The notes under the pieces: generated by a model
The model's input: only the letters and a program-made list of their open reading frames with translations
Database searches by the model: none
What the model was told of the DNA's origin: nothing
Position numbers and translations under genes: made by a program
Shown here: positions 13,031 through 13,535 of the stretch, one piece after another
Position numbering within the stretch: the stretch's first letter is position 1
Layout of the letters: each line of letters opens with the position of its first letter
NCBI GenBank assembly: GCA_021325365.1
Contig: JAJPHF010000109.1
Location: 1 to 13,535 of the forward strand
Origin: Pseudomonadota bacterium
GTDB lineage: Bacteria > Chloroflexota > UBA6077 > JAJPHF01
Direction: 5' to 3'
Length of the DNA: 13,535 nt

Positions 13031-13390
13031 CTTCCGTCACTGCCATGTCGAGCTACTGCGGTATTCGCGGCCATTGGGCCACTGTATGGCAGCCGTCGTG
13101 TAGGGCCGGGGCTCGTCCCCTGCCGCCCGGACGGCCCCGCCCGGGGCCAGCAGCTTGGCAACCGCGCCCCGCGCTCGCCGCCCGCAACGCCGGTGTCGCC
13201 GCCACGCCGACCGGAAGGGACCCTCACCAGTTTGCCCCGGACGACCGCGCCCCGCCAATGCATTACCTGTAGAGGCACAGCTTGCCGCGCCCTGCCCGAT
13301 CGCCGCCCGGCCCGGCGTTTCCGGCGCTGCTTGCTGCGCCCTGCTCGGTCGGCCAATCGGGCCAGCGTCAGAGCGAATCCGGTCAGGGGC
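13031..13390. other. Gene-free stretch with short repeats
   Basis: No open frame here looks like a gene. A GC-rich dyad, GGCCCC (13133-13138), gccc, GGGGCC (13143-13148), could help end the hydrolase transcript but lacks a T-run. An imperfect direct repeat of about 24 bases occurs at 13281-13304 (CTTGCCGCGCCCTGCCCG...) and 13330-13354 (CTTGCTGCGCCCTGCTCG...), 49 bases apart. The piece near 13100-13120 (TAGGGCCGGGGCTCGTCCCC) looks like a dispersed intergenic repeat of the kind seen in Chloroflexota genomes, an impression from memory. Confidence 0.45.
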
Positions 13391-13391
13391 A

Positions 13392-13535
13392 TCCCTCCCC
13401 CTCTCCCTCTGGGAGAGGGCCGGTCCCTCCCCCTCTCCCCCTGGGAGAGGGTCGGGGTGAGGGCGTCTCCCTCGTTCTCCCTCTCTGCTAAGGGAGAGGG
13501 GGGCAGGGGGGTGAGGTCCGGCCCCTCGTCCCTCC
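13392..13535. repeat. Tandem 32-bp REP-like palindromic repeat
   Basis: Two nearly identical 32-base units run at 13392-13423 and 13424-13455, differing at about two positions. Each contains a perfect 9-bp stem, CCCTCTCCC with a 3-base loop and GGGAGAGGG (13399-13419 and 13431-13451). A more decayed third copy follows, CCCTCTC (13479-13485) with GAGAGGG (13494-13500), and G/C-rich related sequence runs to the window end. Such CCCTCTCCC palindromes are scattered, often in clusters, between genes in several high-GC bacteria. The array may continue past the edge. Confidence 0.75.

Noticed and set aside
13392..13535. CRISPR array at the right edge
   Set aside because: The units are contiguous palindromes without spacers, which fits a REP-like element.

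Overview
This is a high-GC (roughly two-thirds G+C) bacterial window, most likely from a Chloroflexota-type bacterium. That placement is an inference. It rests on the style of the IS4/IS630 transposases, the exported short-repeat proteins and the CCCTCTCCC-type intergenic palindromes. No ribosomal or other marker gene is present to confirm it.

Left edge (1-1248): insertion-sequence debris. The last 30 codons of an IS630-type transposase abut an IS4-type transposase that has lost its N-terminus and carries a +1 frameshift, so one element appears nested in the other. An ordinary-looking YbaK/EbsC-type gene follows (1249-1743, +). It converges on an orphan, membrane-anchored NMT1/SsuA-like substrate-binding protein (1776-2816, -). 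About 560 bases (2817-3378) then hold no convincing gene.

Centre (3379-11886, all minus strand, read right to left): a probable polymorphic-toxin locus. In order of transcription it has a possible small membrane protein; a NarL/LuxR-type response regulator; an intergenic region with two tandem 22-bp palindromes; a Tat-exported decapeptide-repeat protein; and a very large exported Rhs/YD-repeat protein. A different, lower-GC C-terminal tip that resembles a ParB-like nuclease domain ends the Rhs protein, and a small gene that behaves like its immunity gene comes last. The Rhs frame is cut once, by an in-frame TAG at 5714-5716. The frame is otherwise open for the remaining 591 codons, including the Rhs core and toxin tip. 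Toxin delivery should therefore be off unless the stop is suppressed, while the immunity gene stays intact.

Right edge (11887-13535): a divergent regulatory region with two clear inverted repeats, then an alpha/beta-hydrolase (12209-13030, +) with a strong Shine-Dalgarno site. A gene-free tail ends in a 32-bp tandem REP-like palindromic repeat.

The most noteworthy system is the regulator - operator - Tat-repeat protein - Rhs toxin - immunity array, with its amber-interrupted toxin and compositionally foreign tip.
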